Assembly: GCA_021234155.1 (NCBI GenBank) | Contig: JAJEKV010000086.1 | Span: forward strand, 870,001 to 934,000 | DNA length: 64,000 nt | Source of the DNA: Isoetes taiwanensis | Lineage: Eukaryota > Streptophyta > Lycopodiopsida > Isoetales > Isoetaceae | Reading direction: 5' to 3' | In this document: positions 35,301-47,085 of the stretch, one piece after another | How the letters are laid out: the number at the start of each line of letters is the position of its first letter | Position numbering within the stretch: position 1 is the first letter of the stretch | Made by a program: the position numbers and the translations under genes | The notes under the pieces: model-generated | The model's input: only the letters and a program-made list of their open reading frames with translations | What the model was told of the DNA's origin: nothing | The model's database searches: none

Positions 35301-36960
35301 CACAAGAACAAGAAAAAAACAAGCTGCAATGTTCACGCCGTTCACTCCAAGATCCTGTTCTCATTACAAAAATGTATTACGTCAAGATTCGTTGTTGAAA
35401 GTCCATTACGCTATTAAGAAAGTTCCTCTATCCCCCAGCAGTTTGGATATCTTCCACAGGTTTGTAAGGTGGTAACTCCTGTGTCATCATCTAAGACCTT
35501 TTTTCAATTTCCACGTAGATGACGGTTCTTAAGCCTTACTATTTCTTTGCTCAAAAATGAGTGTTATGTCTGTCCAAGGGACATAAATCTGGAGCAACAA
35601 CCTGCTTCACATCTAAATATGTCATATTTTGAGGCGAATGAAGCTACCAAAGGCAATTTTAGCAGGGTATAGAAGTGTCGATATGCACATCTTTCTGGCC
35701 CTTCTCATACTATGAACTTCTCATGTCATCTTTGACTTCGATTTTGGTTTTGTCATATATTCTCATTTCTTATTTTCTTCAATTTCTGCCGGATGTTTTG
35801 TATCACCATGATCTTTAGGCAGCAGAAATGGGTACACAGCGATTGAGGCCAAGTAGCTAAGGATGTTCAGTGCTTATCTTTGGAGCCAACAAATTTTGAG
35901 TTTGAGGTTGCTATTTGCATTGGGGGTACCATATGGCAGATGTTTACTCCTTTCATCCAAAAAGAAAATAAATCATATTCATCTGCTAGAAGCTTAGCCA
36001 CCAATGTGAGGTAAGGATTTAATCAAATCACTTCAGTTGTTGTATCTCTAATCATTCGCTTTTTTGTATATTGCAAAATAGACAAATTTATGATACTTTT
36101 TGCTTCTTGAAGCAAAGAATATCCATGATCTATTAATCGAACATTGAAGCTCACATTGAAGCTCGATCAAAATTCTTATGCAACCAGAATATCTCTGCTG
36201 TTGTAATTTACGTAAAGTTCTTATTTTCCTTAATTTCTGCCAGATATTTTGTATCAGCATGATCTTTGGGCAGCATAAATGTGTACACAGGGATTCAGTG
36301 CATATCTTTGGAGCCAATAAATGTTGAGTTTGAGGTTGCCATTTGCGTTGGGGATACCATATGGTTGATGTGCAGCATATCCTATTGTTTTTCTTATAAA
36401 ACCTGGGAAGGTGACTTTTAATTCTTTCGTCCATTCAATCAACGGTTCAGACTCCTTAAATATGATTCGCAATAAAAGGCTGCTTTGCTGCAATGGTGTT
36501 CAGGTCTTTAGTGCTGGAATTATTTATATATTATTTGTTGTGTTGGGTACATATATTCTGTAGAACATGACGTTAGATATTTAGTGCTGGAATTATTTGT
36601 ATATTATTTGTACATATTCTGTAAATGAATCATTGTTTCAGCTTGGTATGTTCTTTTTGTACAATGTTGACCAGAAGCTATCATCTTTGCACCTTTTATT
36701 CTGTTTTTCTATCTTTATTTCATTATTGACGTTGCAACAATGGTACAATTCCTTTGATTCACTGCAAGCAATGGCATATGCTAGCTGTGTTCAGGTTCCA
36801 TGGAGAAAGAACACCGAACATAGAGGTAGACAAAGATCGTTGTATTTTTCTGATGCATGCCTCAATAACAGGTATTAAATATTCCTTCTCAACTATTTTC
36901 ATAATTGCTGATAGAACTTTATGTAGAATGGCCCATTCATGTGACAAAGTCACATCCACA
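32301..36960. other. Unassigned region
   Basis: Mixed sequence. 32490-32760 and 33470-33660 are GC-richer; the rest is AT-rich. Open frames at 33859-34275 and 34276-34611 (+) have no recognisable domain. Possible first-exon text occurs near 34416 (MSLVLSAPTKTKNLLKSSG followed by a GT), but no downstream exons could be joined to it. Confidence 0.35.
35760..36375 (+). repeat. Direct repeat, ~170 bp, about 450 bp apart
   Basis: 35760-35943 and 36215-36375 share 'atttctgccggatgttttgtatca', 'catgatcttt', 'ggagccaacaaattttgagtt' and 'taccatatgg' in the same order with a few differences. A shorter repeat of 'tagtgctggaattattt' follows (about 36509 and 36581). Confidence 0.75.
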
Positions 36961-37114
36961 ATATCCTAACAATCTGGCAACGCCAGACATTACCATTGCT
37001 ACACAATTTTTATTTCTTTTTTACTTTCACAATTTTTTTGCTTTACTCAAGATGTAAGCAACTGGTGCATAGATTTAATACTTCTTTGCAACTTTGGTTT
37101 TATTCAACTCCTTA

Positions 37115-38409
37115 TCTATAAAAAGACTAGCTTTAATAGATACTTTCGATTTCTAAATGGCGTCGTATAATGCCCATATAATAACGACTGCTAGAAATTC
37201 ATACAGTCGAATCTTAATGCTGTCACCATGCACCCAGTGTCCTTGGGCAACCAACCACAACAACAAATGATGCTACCTTTGGCATAGCATATGGCGAATA
37301 ATTGTTTTGCCCTTAGATTTCATGCGTAGCAGGGTAACGGGGGAATTTCCACACCATCGATTTTTTTTCATTGTCATTGTATCATGGATGCATTTCCCCC
37401 ATAAAACATGCAACAACTATCAACATCATGGATGCTTTTCCCCCCTAAAAAATGCAACAACTATCAACACTTATGTTTGAACACTTAGGAATGCCAGTGA
37501 TGGTTATGCTAGCCGAATTGACAAAATTAAATCAAATAGACAACTTTTCTATTATGGGACTCGCACTTCTTAAAGCCATTGGCTCATGAGAATAAATGAC
37601 ATTCCTTTATATTATAAGTACTCTAATTAATCTTTGTCTATGCACCATATCAACAAAACACCACAATACAACCATATACTCTTTGTAGGGTACTATATCC
37701 ATCTTAAAAGGCGGTAGCTAATACTGTGCATACATGTCACAACAATGAATCACAATCGCTTGAAAAGTATCTAGATAGCATTTCATTCAATTCAACAAAA
37801 TAAAATGATATCCCCAGTATATATCATTGAGCAACCAATACAAAATGTCGTTCAGGTGTGAACCTAAATTCTATAGCTTTTTTGTAACACTGCAATTTTT
37901 GTTTCTTGCATTTGGCCTCTCCTAAGCCCTAGGTTTTATTTGTATGATTTTGTTCATGCACTCCATATGTTCTCCATTGCATAGATTGCATTGAAGAAAG
38001 AGAATACATTGCTTGCCAGGTGGCACATACAAATAGGATGTATATGTGGAATTCAAAAACTTACATGTTGTATATTGCTTAATGTAGTGGTCAAACTTGG
38101 ACTATAGAAACTGTGCAAATGTTGTGTCACAAACATTAGTATAGGTTCATATTATCATCAGCAGGTTGAAAAAGCCATGTATTGCAATGATATTTGAACA
38201 AAACAAACCACTATAGGAACGATGAACAAGAAGCTCCAATTGATATGTAACTTATGTATCACAACCAATCTTTGAACTACTTCAAATTATTTGCAATTTT
38301 GTCTTGGCTTCCTTTTCGATATAGAAAAATATTGTGCATATATATACAATTTCATAACTACCTACTTGAAAACGTACTTATGCCCGGCAACGCCGGGCAC
38401 CATAACTAG
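37115..38409 (+). mobile_element. Putative non-autonomous Helitron
   Basis: The 3' end is clear: hairpin GCCCGGC-AAC-GCCGGGC (38382-38398), seven bases, then CTAG and a flanking T (38406-38410). This fits the Helitron rule of a subterminal hairpin shortly before CTRR and insertion between A and T. The 5' end is a guess: A followed by TCTATAAAAAGACTAGC at 37115 fits the TC start. The content is AT-rich and has no Rep/helicase gene. A related hairpin, TCTGGC-AAC-GCCAGA (36973-36987), lies outside it. Confidence 0.45.
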
Positions 38410-38639
38410 TAATCATAAGACTATAACAAGCAATGTTTTGTGAATGGGTAGGGCCTAAAGGGCAGTGCTAGTGTTGTTTATTAGTCTCGTGGTCAAATGC
38501 ACTCAAATGTCCAATGTCTATGTCACCAGTGTCCAATTTTACATTTCTTGCCTCACACTGGAGTAGAAATATTATTACGTCCATGAATATAGAGGGTAAA
38601 ATACAATAATCTTTATAGTTTTCTCTCATGTCATGATTC

Positions 38640-39908
38640 TTCTATGTGTGTTTTCAAGTCTGCCTATCTCTCATAGCAAGTTATGTTCTTTAATATATGC
38701 TGACTCTAAATCTTGCTTTAATACACATGTTGCATCTTCCAGGGGCAAGTGCTTCCACTTGACCAAGTATTGGAGGAACTGTGACCTTCTTGTCTTCTTA
38801 AATGCTTTATCAAGAATTAGCTCAGGGGCTATCTCAATTTGTTCCTTAGTCATATCTCCAACAAGGTTGGAGTCTACAAGACCTCTTAGTGTTTGGAGTG
38901 TTACTTTTTAATAGGCCTACATGGAAGACTTTGTGGACTTTTGAGATAAAATGGGCAATTCGGAGCTTATAGGCTTGATTTCCTACTCGCTCAAAATTTT
39001 GAAAAGGTCCACGCCCACCTTGGAGCAAGCCCGTACAATTCGATTCGAAGCTTTGCTTGCTTGACCTTAATCTTAAGCCAAACATTATCCCCTACTTGGA
39101 ATTCTCTTTTCGGTTCTATGCTTATCGACTTTGCTCTTTTCTTGACTTCTTCTTTGCCAATAGAAAGCCTCGAACTTCTTCGACCAAACTGCTCCATATC
39201 AGTCAATATTTGTTGAGAAACTTCAACTTTGGACCGGGTTATGCCAAGTGTGCGGTGTTAAGCATTGATAACTATAATTAATCATGAAGGAGGACATTTA
39301 TGATGATTCTTGCATGGTACTATTGCATGCAAACTCTACTAAGTAAATATAGTCACCCCATTTTATTTGCTTATTCCACATAGTTCCTCAACATGTCTTC
39401 TAGAATTGATTGGTATGCTCCATTTGTCCATCGGTGCACCCAATCTTATACCTTGTTATTCTTAGTGAGGTCCGACAAAGGGACACCCACTTAGCAAAAT
39501 CTTTTACAAATTTCCGGTAGTAGCACGCTAAGCCAAAGCTTCTCACTTCAGAGACGTTCTTTGGTGTTGGCCAATCTACTATGGCTTCTATCTTCGATGG
39601 ATCCGTGGCTATACCTTCGGTTGACACAACATGACTTAAGTATTCGACTTTTATTGTGGCAAAATGGCACTTAGTAAGTTTGCCGAGCAAACTTAACCGT
39701 CTTAACTTCACCAAGACTTTTCCTAAATGTGTCACATGTTCCTCGATTTGCTATAGATCAGGATGTCATCGAAGAAAATGATGACAAACTCATCCAAGGA
39801 CTCCTTGAAGATATCGTTCATTAGCCTCATGAACGTTGCTGGGGCATTTGATAAGTCGAAGGGCATGACTGCAAATTCATAATGCTCATATCGCGTTCTA
39901 AAGGCAGT
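38640..39908 (-). pseudogene. Element C1 pol, 3' part: RT, RNase H junction, integrase tail, chromodomain
   Basis: The minus strand gives the second half of reverse transcriptase ([29 protein letters not shown]-type text, then [12 protein letters not shown] with FFDD in place of the usual YxDD) from 39908. Next come KCHFATIKVEYLSHVVSTEG and PSKIEAIVDWPTPKNVSEVR (39400-39735). Most of RNase H and the integrase core are deleted. The integrase C-terminus resumes at 39085-39260 (GDNVWLKIKVKQAKLR; KVHKVFHVGLLK). A chromodomain ends it (RRSQFLQYLVKWKHLPLEDA near 38750-38820). Stops separate the blocks. Right of 39908 lies the LTR of element E. Confidence 0.75.
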
Positions 39909-40372
39909 AAACAAGGAAAATACGTGGAAAATATGGAAGAAATATGGAAGAAATATGCCAAGATCGGCAAAGAATCTGATATATGAATAGGAATCAAGAG
40001 TACAATGGCCCCAAGGCAAGCAAGAACACGAGACAGATGCCTGGAAGGCTCAAGACTGGCGTTGAACTGGAATGGTTCGACAAGAAGGAGATGCCTTCTT
40101 ATATATCTAGACCGACGATCAGGATCGCGCCACTCCAATGGATGAGATCACAGCAAGTGTCGTGCATGCATCTGGGAACAACCCTGCATATGAGAAAGAC
40201 GTGATGAATATCTTTAATAAGTATTGGTAGTGCACTTGGCAAAGGTGCTCGACTCCCAACTAGAAGGTTGCGAGTTCAAACCTTGCTCAGTGCAACTACC
40301 CTTTTGCATTCGTGTGACGACCATATATGAGTATAATGCTCATATAATACAAATACCCATATGGTTGTCACA
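39909..40372 (-). mobile_element. Element E 3' LTR
   Basis: On the minus strand it starts TGTGACAACC at 40372, straight after the polypurine tract AGGAGGGGGATGG (40373-40385). It runs to a truncated end at 39909. Two other copies are at 42571-43076 and 52624-53112. The fuller copies end GGTTCATGACA, so the LTR ends are inverted repeats. Confidence 0.8.
40232..40294 (+). repeat. tRNA-like segment within the element E LTR
   Basis: Read on the + strand (antisense to the element), GCACTTG and TCAGTGC form most of an acceptor stem. GCGAG-TTCAAAC-CTTGC forms a full T-arm with a 7-base loop. GGCAAAGGTGCTC resembles a D-arm/box A, and GAGTTCAAACC a Pol III box B. The anticodon stem is poor. Homologous but more decayed segments lie at about 42931-42995 and 52987-53055. 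It is probably a tRNA or SINE relic within the LTR, not a working tRNA. Confidence 0.45.
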
Positions 40373-40385
40373 CCATCCCCCTCCT

Positions 40386-42570
40386 ACAATGGCGACGATT
40401 CCTCGGAGCCAGAGCTGGAGCTGGAGTACTCAAACTTGGCTTATCTGGGTAACGTCGGTGAAACTCCGCAACTTTATCAAGAGCATTAGTTAGATTTGCA
40501 GCAGGCTCCCAGGTTCTATCACTTGGTGAGTAACCTTCCCAATCGACCAAATAATAAAGACGACGTCGTAGAAACTTGGAGTCCAAAATTTCTCGAACTT
40601 CAAATTCCTCATGATCATCCATCTCGACTAGTGGTGGAGGTGGAGGTACTCGATCTGGAAATGGATTCGCCATATAGGGTTTTAACAAAGACACATGAAA
40701 TACTGAATGCAGTCGAACTGATGGCGGAAGCTCAAGACAAAAAGCAGCATCATCAACTCGTTCAATGATCCGATGGGGACCTAAGCGCCAGTAGTCGAGC
40801 TTATTACAAGGGCGAGCTGTCGGCAAATCCCGACGCAAGAGCCAAACAAGATCACCAACTGTAAAATGAGGAACATCCTGATGGTGTTGATCTGCATGAT
40901 AATGATAACGTGCTTGGGCCTGGAGGAGATGGTGTTGAAGATGATCACGGGGGTCCACGGGGTCGCTCGAGCTCGTCCTCGGCACTGGGATTGGCTGAGT
41001 CATATCCAGGAGCAATGAAAGACCACCAGGGATGCATGCCAAAATTAATAAAGAATGGAGTCTGGCCTGTGGAAGCATGGATGTAATTATTGTAAGCAAA
41101 TTCTATCAGGAGTAGCCAATTGGTCCAGTCATCCTGCTGATAATTGATGAAGCATCGCAAATACTGCTCAAGTGTTTGATTAGTGGCTCCACACCCCATT
41201 GGTCTCTGAAAGTGATGTCCAGGAAGAGAGCGAACGTTCTACATGCAAGAGTTGCAAAAGACGCCAAAAAGTCGGCAACAAGCGGGGGCGCGATCCGCGA
41301 CAATGTTATCTGGTAAGCCATGGGGTCGAACCACCTCTCGAAGCAAGAGAACCGCCATGGCTTCACTGGAGATAGAACTACTGCAAGGAATGAAATGCGT
41401 CATCTTGGAAAAACGGTCAACAACAACAAGGATGGCGTTATGGCCCTGGGAGGATGGAAGATCAACAATAAAATCCACCGAAATGCTCTTTCAAAGACCG
41501 GCTGGAACTAGTAAGGGCTGAAGTAGGTCATGTGGACGGTGCTTGGGAGCTTTTGTACGACAATAAATATCGCATGAGCATACAAAAGTCTCAACAGTGC
41601 GGTGGAGACCTGGTTACCAATAATCTCGAGCAATAAGTTCCAGAGTCTTGGCAATGCCAAAATGGTCAACGAGAGGAGAATCATGATAGGATTGCAGAAC
41701 TTGAAGTCGAGGGGCACCATCCAGAATATACAGAAGTCCATCACGAAATAAAAGTCCATCTTGAACCTCAAAATGATCATAGTCCAACCTCATTTACCGG
41801 GAAGATGATGCTGAGCCAAGATGTGATATTACATCCTGCGCCAATGGATCAGAGGGAAGAGATGTTCGAACAGACTCCAACAAGGATGTATCATGAAGCC
41901 TCTCGAACAAAGTGGTGGCCATCTGTAAATGATTAGGTCCTAGAATAACCTGTGATTGTTGATCAAATGCTGGCTCCCCTGCCTTAGGTTTCAAATACAA
42001 TCTTGAAGCGTGCCAGGCCGAAATTTAATGACGGAATCAACGCAGGATAGCACCTGTGTATGCCATCGAGTCTGACGACGATTAAGAACTCGAGCAAACT
42101 GAAAATATTCCAGATTACGATGGTCCGTATACACAATCACCTTATGAGGGGAACCTTCAAGAAATCGTCGCCATTCCTGAAAAGAGTCAACAATCGCCAA
42201 AAGTTCCTTATCGTAAATAGGATAGTTGATCTCTACAGCCTGGAACTTTCGAGAATGATAGGTGATCGGGTGCAGCTCATGATCATCCCCCTTTTGCGAC
42301 AAGATGCTACCAAGAGCAAAATCTGATGCATCAGCTTCGAGAATATAGAGAGGTGCAGGATCCGGGTGTGCAAGAACAAGTGCTGCTGTAAAAGCATGCT
42401 TCAGAGTGATGAATGCTGATTCTGCTTCAAAAACAATGATAAAAATTGTTCATAACTGAAAATATTGAATGAAAAAGAGAAAAAAAATGCAAACATTTTC
42501 TCAAAGGGAACATCCTTCCTGGTGAGACATGTCATTCTTGTCCTTCTTGTCGAAACATTCCGGTTCAAAC
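40386..42570 (-). pseudogene. Element E pol: RNase H, integrase, chromodomain (Tcn1-like chromovirus)
   Basis: Directly inside the right LTR the minus strand reads the RT connection text LTRKDVPFE, so gag, protease and the RT core are deleted. Then come RNase H (LEADASDFALGSILSQKGDD; YPIYDKELLAIVDSFQEWRR; VYTDHRNLEYF), the integrase zinc region (near 41600-41700), and the integrase core (MDFIVDLPSSQGHNAILVVV, FSKMTHFIPC, NIVADRAPA). The C-terminal part follows (HYHADQHHQDVPHFTVGDLV; VFHVSLLKPY). A chromodomain ends it: RRLYYLVDWEGYSPSDRTWE (about 40490-40560). The chromodomain type resembles Tcn1-like chromoviruses reported from mosses and lycophytes. Frameshifts split every block. Confidence 0.8.
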
Positions 42571-43076
42571 TGTCATGAACCTATGCAAAAACAAGGAAAA
42601 TACGTGGAAAATATGCAAGAAATACGGAAGAAATACACCAAGATCGGCAAAAGAATTTGATATATGAACACGAATCGAGAGTACAATGGCCCGAAATAGC
42701 GAGGAATATAGGAGATGCCTAGAAGGTTCAAGACCTGGCGTTGAATGGAATGGACCGACAAGAAGGAGATGCCTCCTTATATATCTAGACCGGCGGTCAA
42801 GATCACGCCACTCCAATAGATGAGATCCGCCAAATGTGGGTGCATGCATCTGAGTTCTAGAATGTTCTAGAACTCCAGGAACAACTACGAATATGAGAAG
42901 ACGTGATGGAATGTCTTCAATAAGTATTTGTAGTGCATTTGACAAAGGTGCTCGACTCCCAATTAGAAGGTTCTGCGAGGTCAAACCCCCTTTCGGTGCA
43001 ACTATTTTTTTGCATTAGTGTGTGACGACCATATATGAGTATAATGCTCATACAATACAAATACCGTATGGTCGTC
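42571..43076 (-). mobile_element. Element E 5' LTR
   Basis: Copy of the LTR at 39909-40372; on the + strand it begins TGTCATGAACC. The outer end lacks the last few bases (the text stops at GTCGTC instead of GTCGTCACA). It abuts family C gag sequence at 43077. The same abutment, to within a few bases, occurs at 53112/53113. Confidence 0.8.
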
Positions 43077-44300
43077 CGGTGACTTTTGAGCGTCACCTAA
43101 CTCAATGGTACGCACTGATTCCACTCACCTTCAATAAAGTCACGTGGGTTCGGCAGTGCGTCGTCTGCCGCCGTCGTCGTCGTCGATTCTATTGGCGACT
43201 CCCAATCTATAAGCTCTACGGGGCTGCTTGCATAACAAAAGGGCAATCATCGTATGATGTCCGGCTAGAATCATCGAAACATAGTCTCTTCTTGATGCAC
43301 TCTTCCCTCTTTCCCTTTGAAAATACTATCTAGAAAATATTTCGCGACTTCCCCTCTGGGCCTCTTGATTAGCCGATCCCCCATATGAGCCTTTTCTATC
43401 CATCCCTCAAACATTTGCCCTATTGGTGTGGTGAATGCATGCTTTGGTGGGTAAGAGCATGTTGCTTTCCCCTTGTAGAATGACTATTTCTGCCCCGGAT
43501 CGACATTGCTTCCTCCAAAGTTAGTGCTTTGTCTTGGCCTCCTAAAACGCTTTTTTCGGTTGATGGCCGAACCAATCTCTTAATGTTGTTGTTCAATCCC
43601 TCAATATAGCCATCCATGACTTGCCTCTCGTGATCCTTGGAACATTTAGCCTTAACCGCATAAATTCCTCTATATATTTGGCCACCGATAGGTTTCCACT
43701 GGTCCAGCCTATAGAACTAGCTTGAGTTTTGCTTGTGCTTGTGCGCGATCTTGGGACATAATGCTTGCGAAGGCCCCATGAAGGTTTTGAATTTGCAATT
43801 ATTTTTTTAGCTTGTTTGACTTAGCATATCATTTCCACCAAATACATGTCGGACCAATCAGATTTCTTTGTTACCACTTTTCCGATGTCTTTGTGTCTTT
43901 CATCGCATTATGAGTTTAAATTCTTCCATTTTATCTAACCAAGCTTTAGCTTCCATCCTTGACTTGTCTTCCACAAAACTGCCCCAATTTTTTGGTCCTC
44001 CACGCGTTACTCATGGCATTATCCACATTTTTCCGGTAGTCCCTGCCCTATGGTTCTGTTCACATCCTGCGGGTATTTGACTCACTTTTACGAGTTGCGT
44101 GAATCACTATCGGTACTATCGGTTGGGCTGGAGCTAGAAGGTGTTGGGCTTCTCCCCTTCTTTCTTTTCCTTTGTTTATTCTTCACCGGGCACATGGACT
44201 TCCTCCGCTCCGGTTGAGCTGCTTGGTCTAGTTCCCGAGGGGGTGGAGGCAGATTGGTGCACCTTCTGTGCATGCATTAGTGGTATTGCCCACTACACCG
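43077..44300 (-). pseudogene. Element C1 gag
   Basis: Minus-strand gag of family C in pieces: the acidic region beyond the zinc knuckle (near 43080-43200, interrupted), capsid text MDGYIEGLNNNIKRLVRPST (43560-43617), and the Arg/Ser-rich N-terminus KNKQRKRKKGRSPTPSSSSP (44100-44240). It matches the plus copy (VDGYIEGLNSNIKRLV). Many single-base losses make it unreadable as one frame. It is cut at its 3' side by element E. Confidence 0.75.
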
Positions 44301-44389
44301 GTTTGTTCCATTTGTTTACACATCCCTACAAGACTCAGATTGATGGCCCCGGTAGGCATGTCCCTCGATCCTCATGTTTCTTTGCCCTT

Positions 44390-45690
44390 GGAGTCGAAGA
44401 CTCTTGCCAATGTTGCATAGGATGTTTCGTTGATCCACCTTCAAGTGCTCGGGCCATTTGTGGAGATGGGAGCTGAGGTGCCATAAGCCATGCTTGTCAA
44501 AGGGCGCCTCTTAGTGACCCTGGGCTGAAGTCCGCTATATAGGCGCCCTGAATCTTTTGAAGAGAATGACATGATCGATGTTCTCCCTTATCTTGGCGTC
44601 TTGGCCGAACCCTCGTAAGTCCGTCCGGGGAGTGATATGACCTCCTTCACCTTGGGCTGCACTCCTTGTGGAATACTATCATCTGGCCCTGGCTTAGGAC
44701 CGGAAGGTAGTATCGAAGGGCCTCCCCCCTCTGAGGTCTTGCTAGTTGTGTTCCCGTACCCTTCCTCCCTGTCGCGCTATCATGGACATCCACTGCCATG
44801 AGGTCTTCGTGGTCTCTCCACATGGTGGTTGCGTTGTCGAGGTCGATGATGCTGGACCCTTCCCACATGCTCCTTGCTCGGACGGGGCGGCTAGAGCTTG
44901 GGCCTCTCCCTGACTTGTACAATATGCTTTGTATTGCCTAGATTTCTTCTTCCTGGATGACTGGCGGTTGATGATGGTACATCTGCCTTATGTATTCGTA
45001 TGCCGCCACATCCGACATTGTCTTTCTGGCATAAGAATGCCGTTCTGCTACCTCTCTTGGGACTTCCTGGTAGGTGTAGTCGATGAGGTCTTTCTGCTGT
45101 CCTTTTGCAATCAACCCCATTTCCTGGGAGTTTCCTGGCTTGGCCAACAACACTACTCAGAGAGGTATGTACTGATTCTATGCCCTTCTTCTAAACAGTA
45201 TGGTAGGTAGAGGATGTCATTGGTGAAGAGGTACTCCTCCCCTTCGATAACCACCGGGGACAAGGCAATGATGCCTATGGATGGTTCATTGGCTCTTCTA
45301 ATGTCCTCGTGGGTGCCTCATAATCGCCTTTCCATCCTTGTTGCTAGCCTTGCTCTCCTCTTCGATCGTCATCCCGTTCTTCATAGTCCTCTTCAATGTC
45401 GGCTTAGAAGATGTATCATGGTAGAGCGTGATACGTGGCGTCGAGCTCATGGATGAGGCCCTGGTCCACCCTTGTGTTTAGAGGTGCGAGGTAACGGCTG
45501 TATGGAAGGCTCCCCCACCTTGTTGATGTCCTGGAAGTGCATGAACAGTGACAAGGCTACGTCTGCTGAGACATATCTGTGTCTATGGACCTTTGCAACA
45601 AGTATGTAATCTAATATGTTCTTAGATCTGTTCCACATACGGGTCTTGACTTTGGAACCCCATCTAATGCGGATGGGTCGAATCACGCTA
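44390..45690 (-). pseudogene. ORF1 of element C1
   Basis: Minus-strand copy of the unknown ORF1 protein. Readable blocks: VKTRMWNRSKNILDYI and HRHRYVSADVALSLFMHFQD (45560-45686); DLIDYTYQEVPREVAERHSY (near 45080); SIIDLDNATTMWRDHEDLMA and LRYYLPVLSQGQMIVFHKEC (44647-44870). Several frameshifts. The upstream leader is deleted, so ORF1 joins the LTR directly near 45690. Confidence 0.7.
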
Positions 45691-46822
45691 TGGCCGCTAT
45701 AGCCTTCCGAAACGCGGGGCTCGAGGTATCACCCGCTTGAGCCTACTCCGGGGTTCATGATGCCCCGGTCCGGATGAGGCAGGTGGGAAGCGTCCCCTTC
45801 CGGGATCCAAAGATGGTTCCATGGGTGAGCTAGAGAATACGTGCCACATCAGCGACCCCGCATCCATACCCAACTTACTCACCTAAATCTACTCAAAGTG
45901 CATGGTGCCCCATCGGGTCACACCACTACACCTGTGGAGTGTCAGGACCCATACCCGGCCCTCGTGGCCGGCTATCAGGCCCTAGCCCTTTGTAGGAGTC
46001 TGGGAGCCTTTTTATGTTCGTAGCAAGACCCCACCCCACTTCACCATTGTGTCCCTTCTCCGGTGCTAAGCGGACCATAGCATCTAACGACCGGTGGTCT
46101 CTTGTACTGAGCGCATTATTGGGATAATACAGGGCTCTATCTAGGAGCATACTACAACATATGGGCCCAGAGGTCTCTACCCCGTAATCCCCATCTCGAG
46201 AGTGCTAACTAAGCAGAGAACTATCAATCCATCCTTTGAGAGCAAAACCAGAATCAAAATATAAAGAGAACTTTACCTTTTTAACCAAGGGTTAGTTCCT
46301 ACGAATAAAAAGCACAGAGAGAGCAGGACAAGACAACACACAAGTGCCCAAAAGGGGCGCTACCTAGAATTCTCAACTACACTAACCACCCACCGTATTC
46401 CCGCCGACCCGTTATCGTTTGGTGCCTCCATCCTTCAAACTCGATGCTCTCTGGGTCACATGGGTGCAAGTACTTGGGCAAGTTGGTTTTTCAGCTCAAT
46501 CACAAGGTAGGCGCCATTTCCAGTCGATTATGGTGGATATGGGGGTGGTGATCCACCTTATTGGTCCAAAATAGCATTCACCATGCTGGCCAATCGGTTT
46601 TGGCCAGGTGGCGCCTTCCCAAGGGGTATTTAGCTTAATTATCCTTTGTTAATAATAATCCCTTAAATGTAGGTTATTATCTTTAACAATTAAATTAGCA
46701 TAGCTAATTTAATCCTTTTTAGGTCAACCCCCTAGGTTACCATACCCCATGGTAGCGTATCTATACTGGGTGACGTGTCAATATATTTATACGTATACCA
46801 TATAAATACTCGGAACGTCACA
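45691..46822 (-). mobile_element. Element C1 5' LTR, 3' end deleted
   Basis: On the minus strand it starts TGTGACGTTCC at 46822 with a palindromic first 50 bases (TTTATATGGTATACGTATAAA). It carries the LTR blocks 'ggggtagagacctctggg' and 'ggtgatacc'. After the block CCATCCGC (near 45672-45680) it passes directly into ORF1 sequence, so the LTR end and ~1.7 kb of leader are missing. Confidence 0.75.
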
Positions 46823-47085
46823 CTACGTATCCACCTTTTTCCAATATTTCTTGCAACATATCTGTACTGTAGGCATCGAGCCCCAATCTTGAAACTGCAA
46901 TTTCCAATTTATAAAAGAACAAAGACAAATAACCAATACCTTTAACAATAACAAATAACCAATAGACAGTGTTTGTGTTGGCAAGGCTGAGCATTTTGGA
47001 ATTTTGAGGAAACTCTTTACCACAATATGAGCCCATTTCAACAGCCACCTGATAGTTCAAGACAAAATAATACAAGTGGTCTCTG
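46823..47085 (-). other. Exon-like host fragment cut by the C1 LTR
   Basis: The minus strand is open with protein-like text VAVEMGSYCGKEFPQNSKML then SLANTNT. After an intron-like AT-rich stretch with a TTGCAG acceptor comes SRLGLDAYSTDMLQEILEKG then GY. I do not recognise the family. The fragment ends exactly where the C1 LTR begins (46822), as if an LTR element had landed in a gene. It may also be a decayed transposon gene. Confidence 0.3.

Noticed and set aside
40232-40294. A functional tRNA gene
   Set aside because: The anticodon stem and D-loop are defective and the segment is part of an LTR present in three copies.
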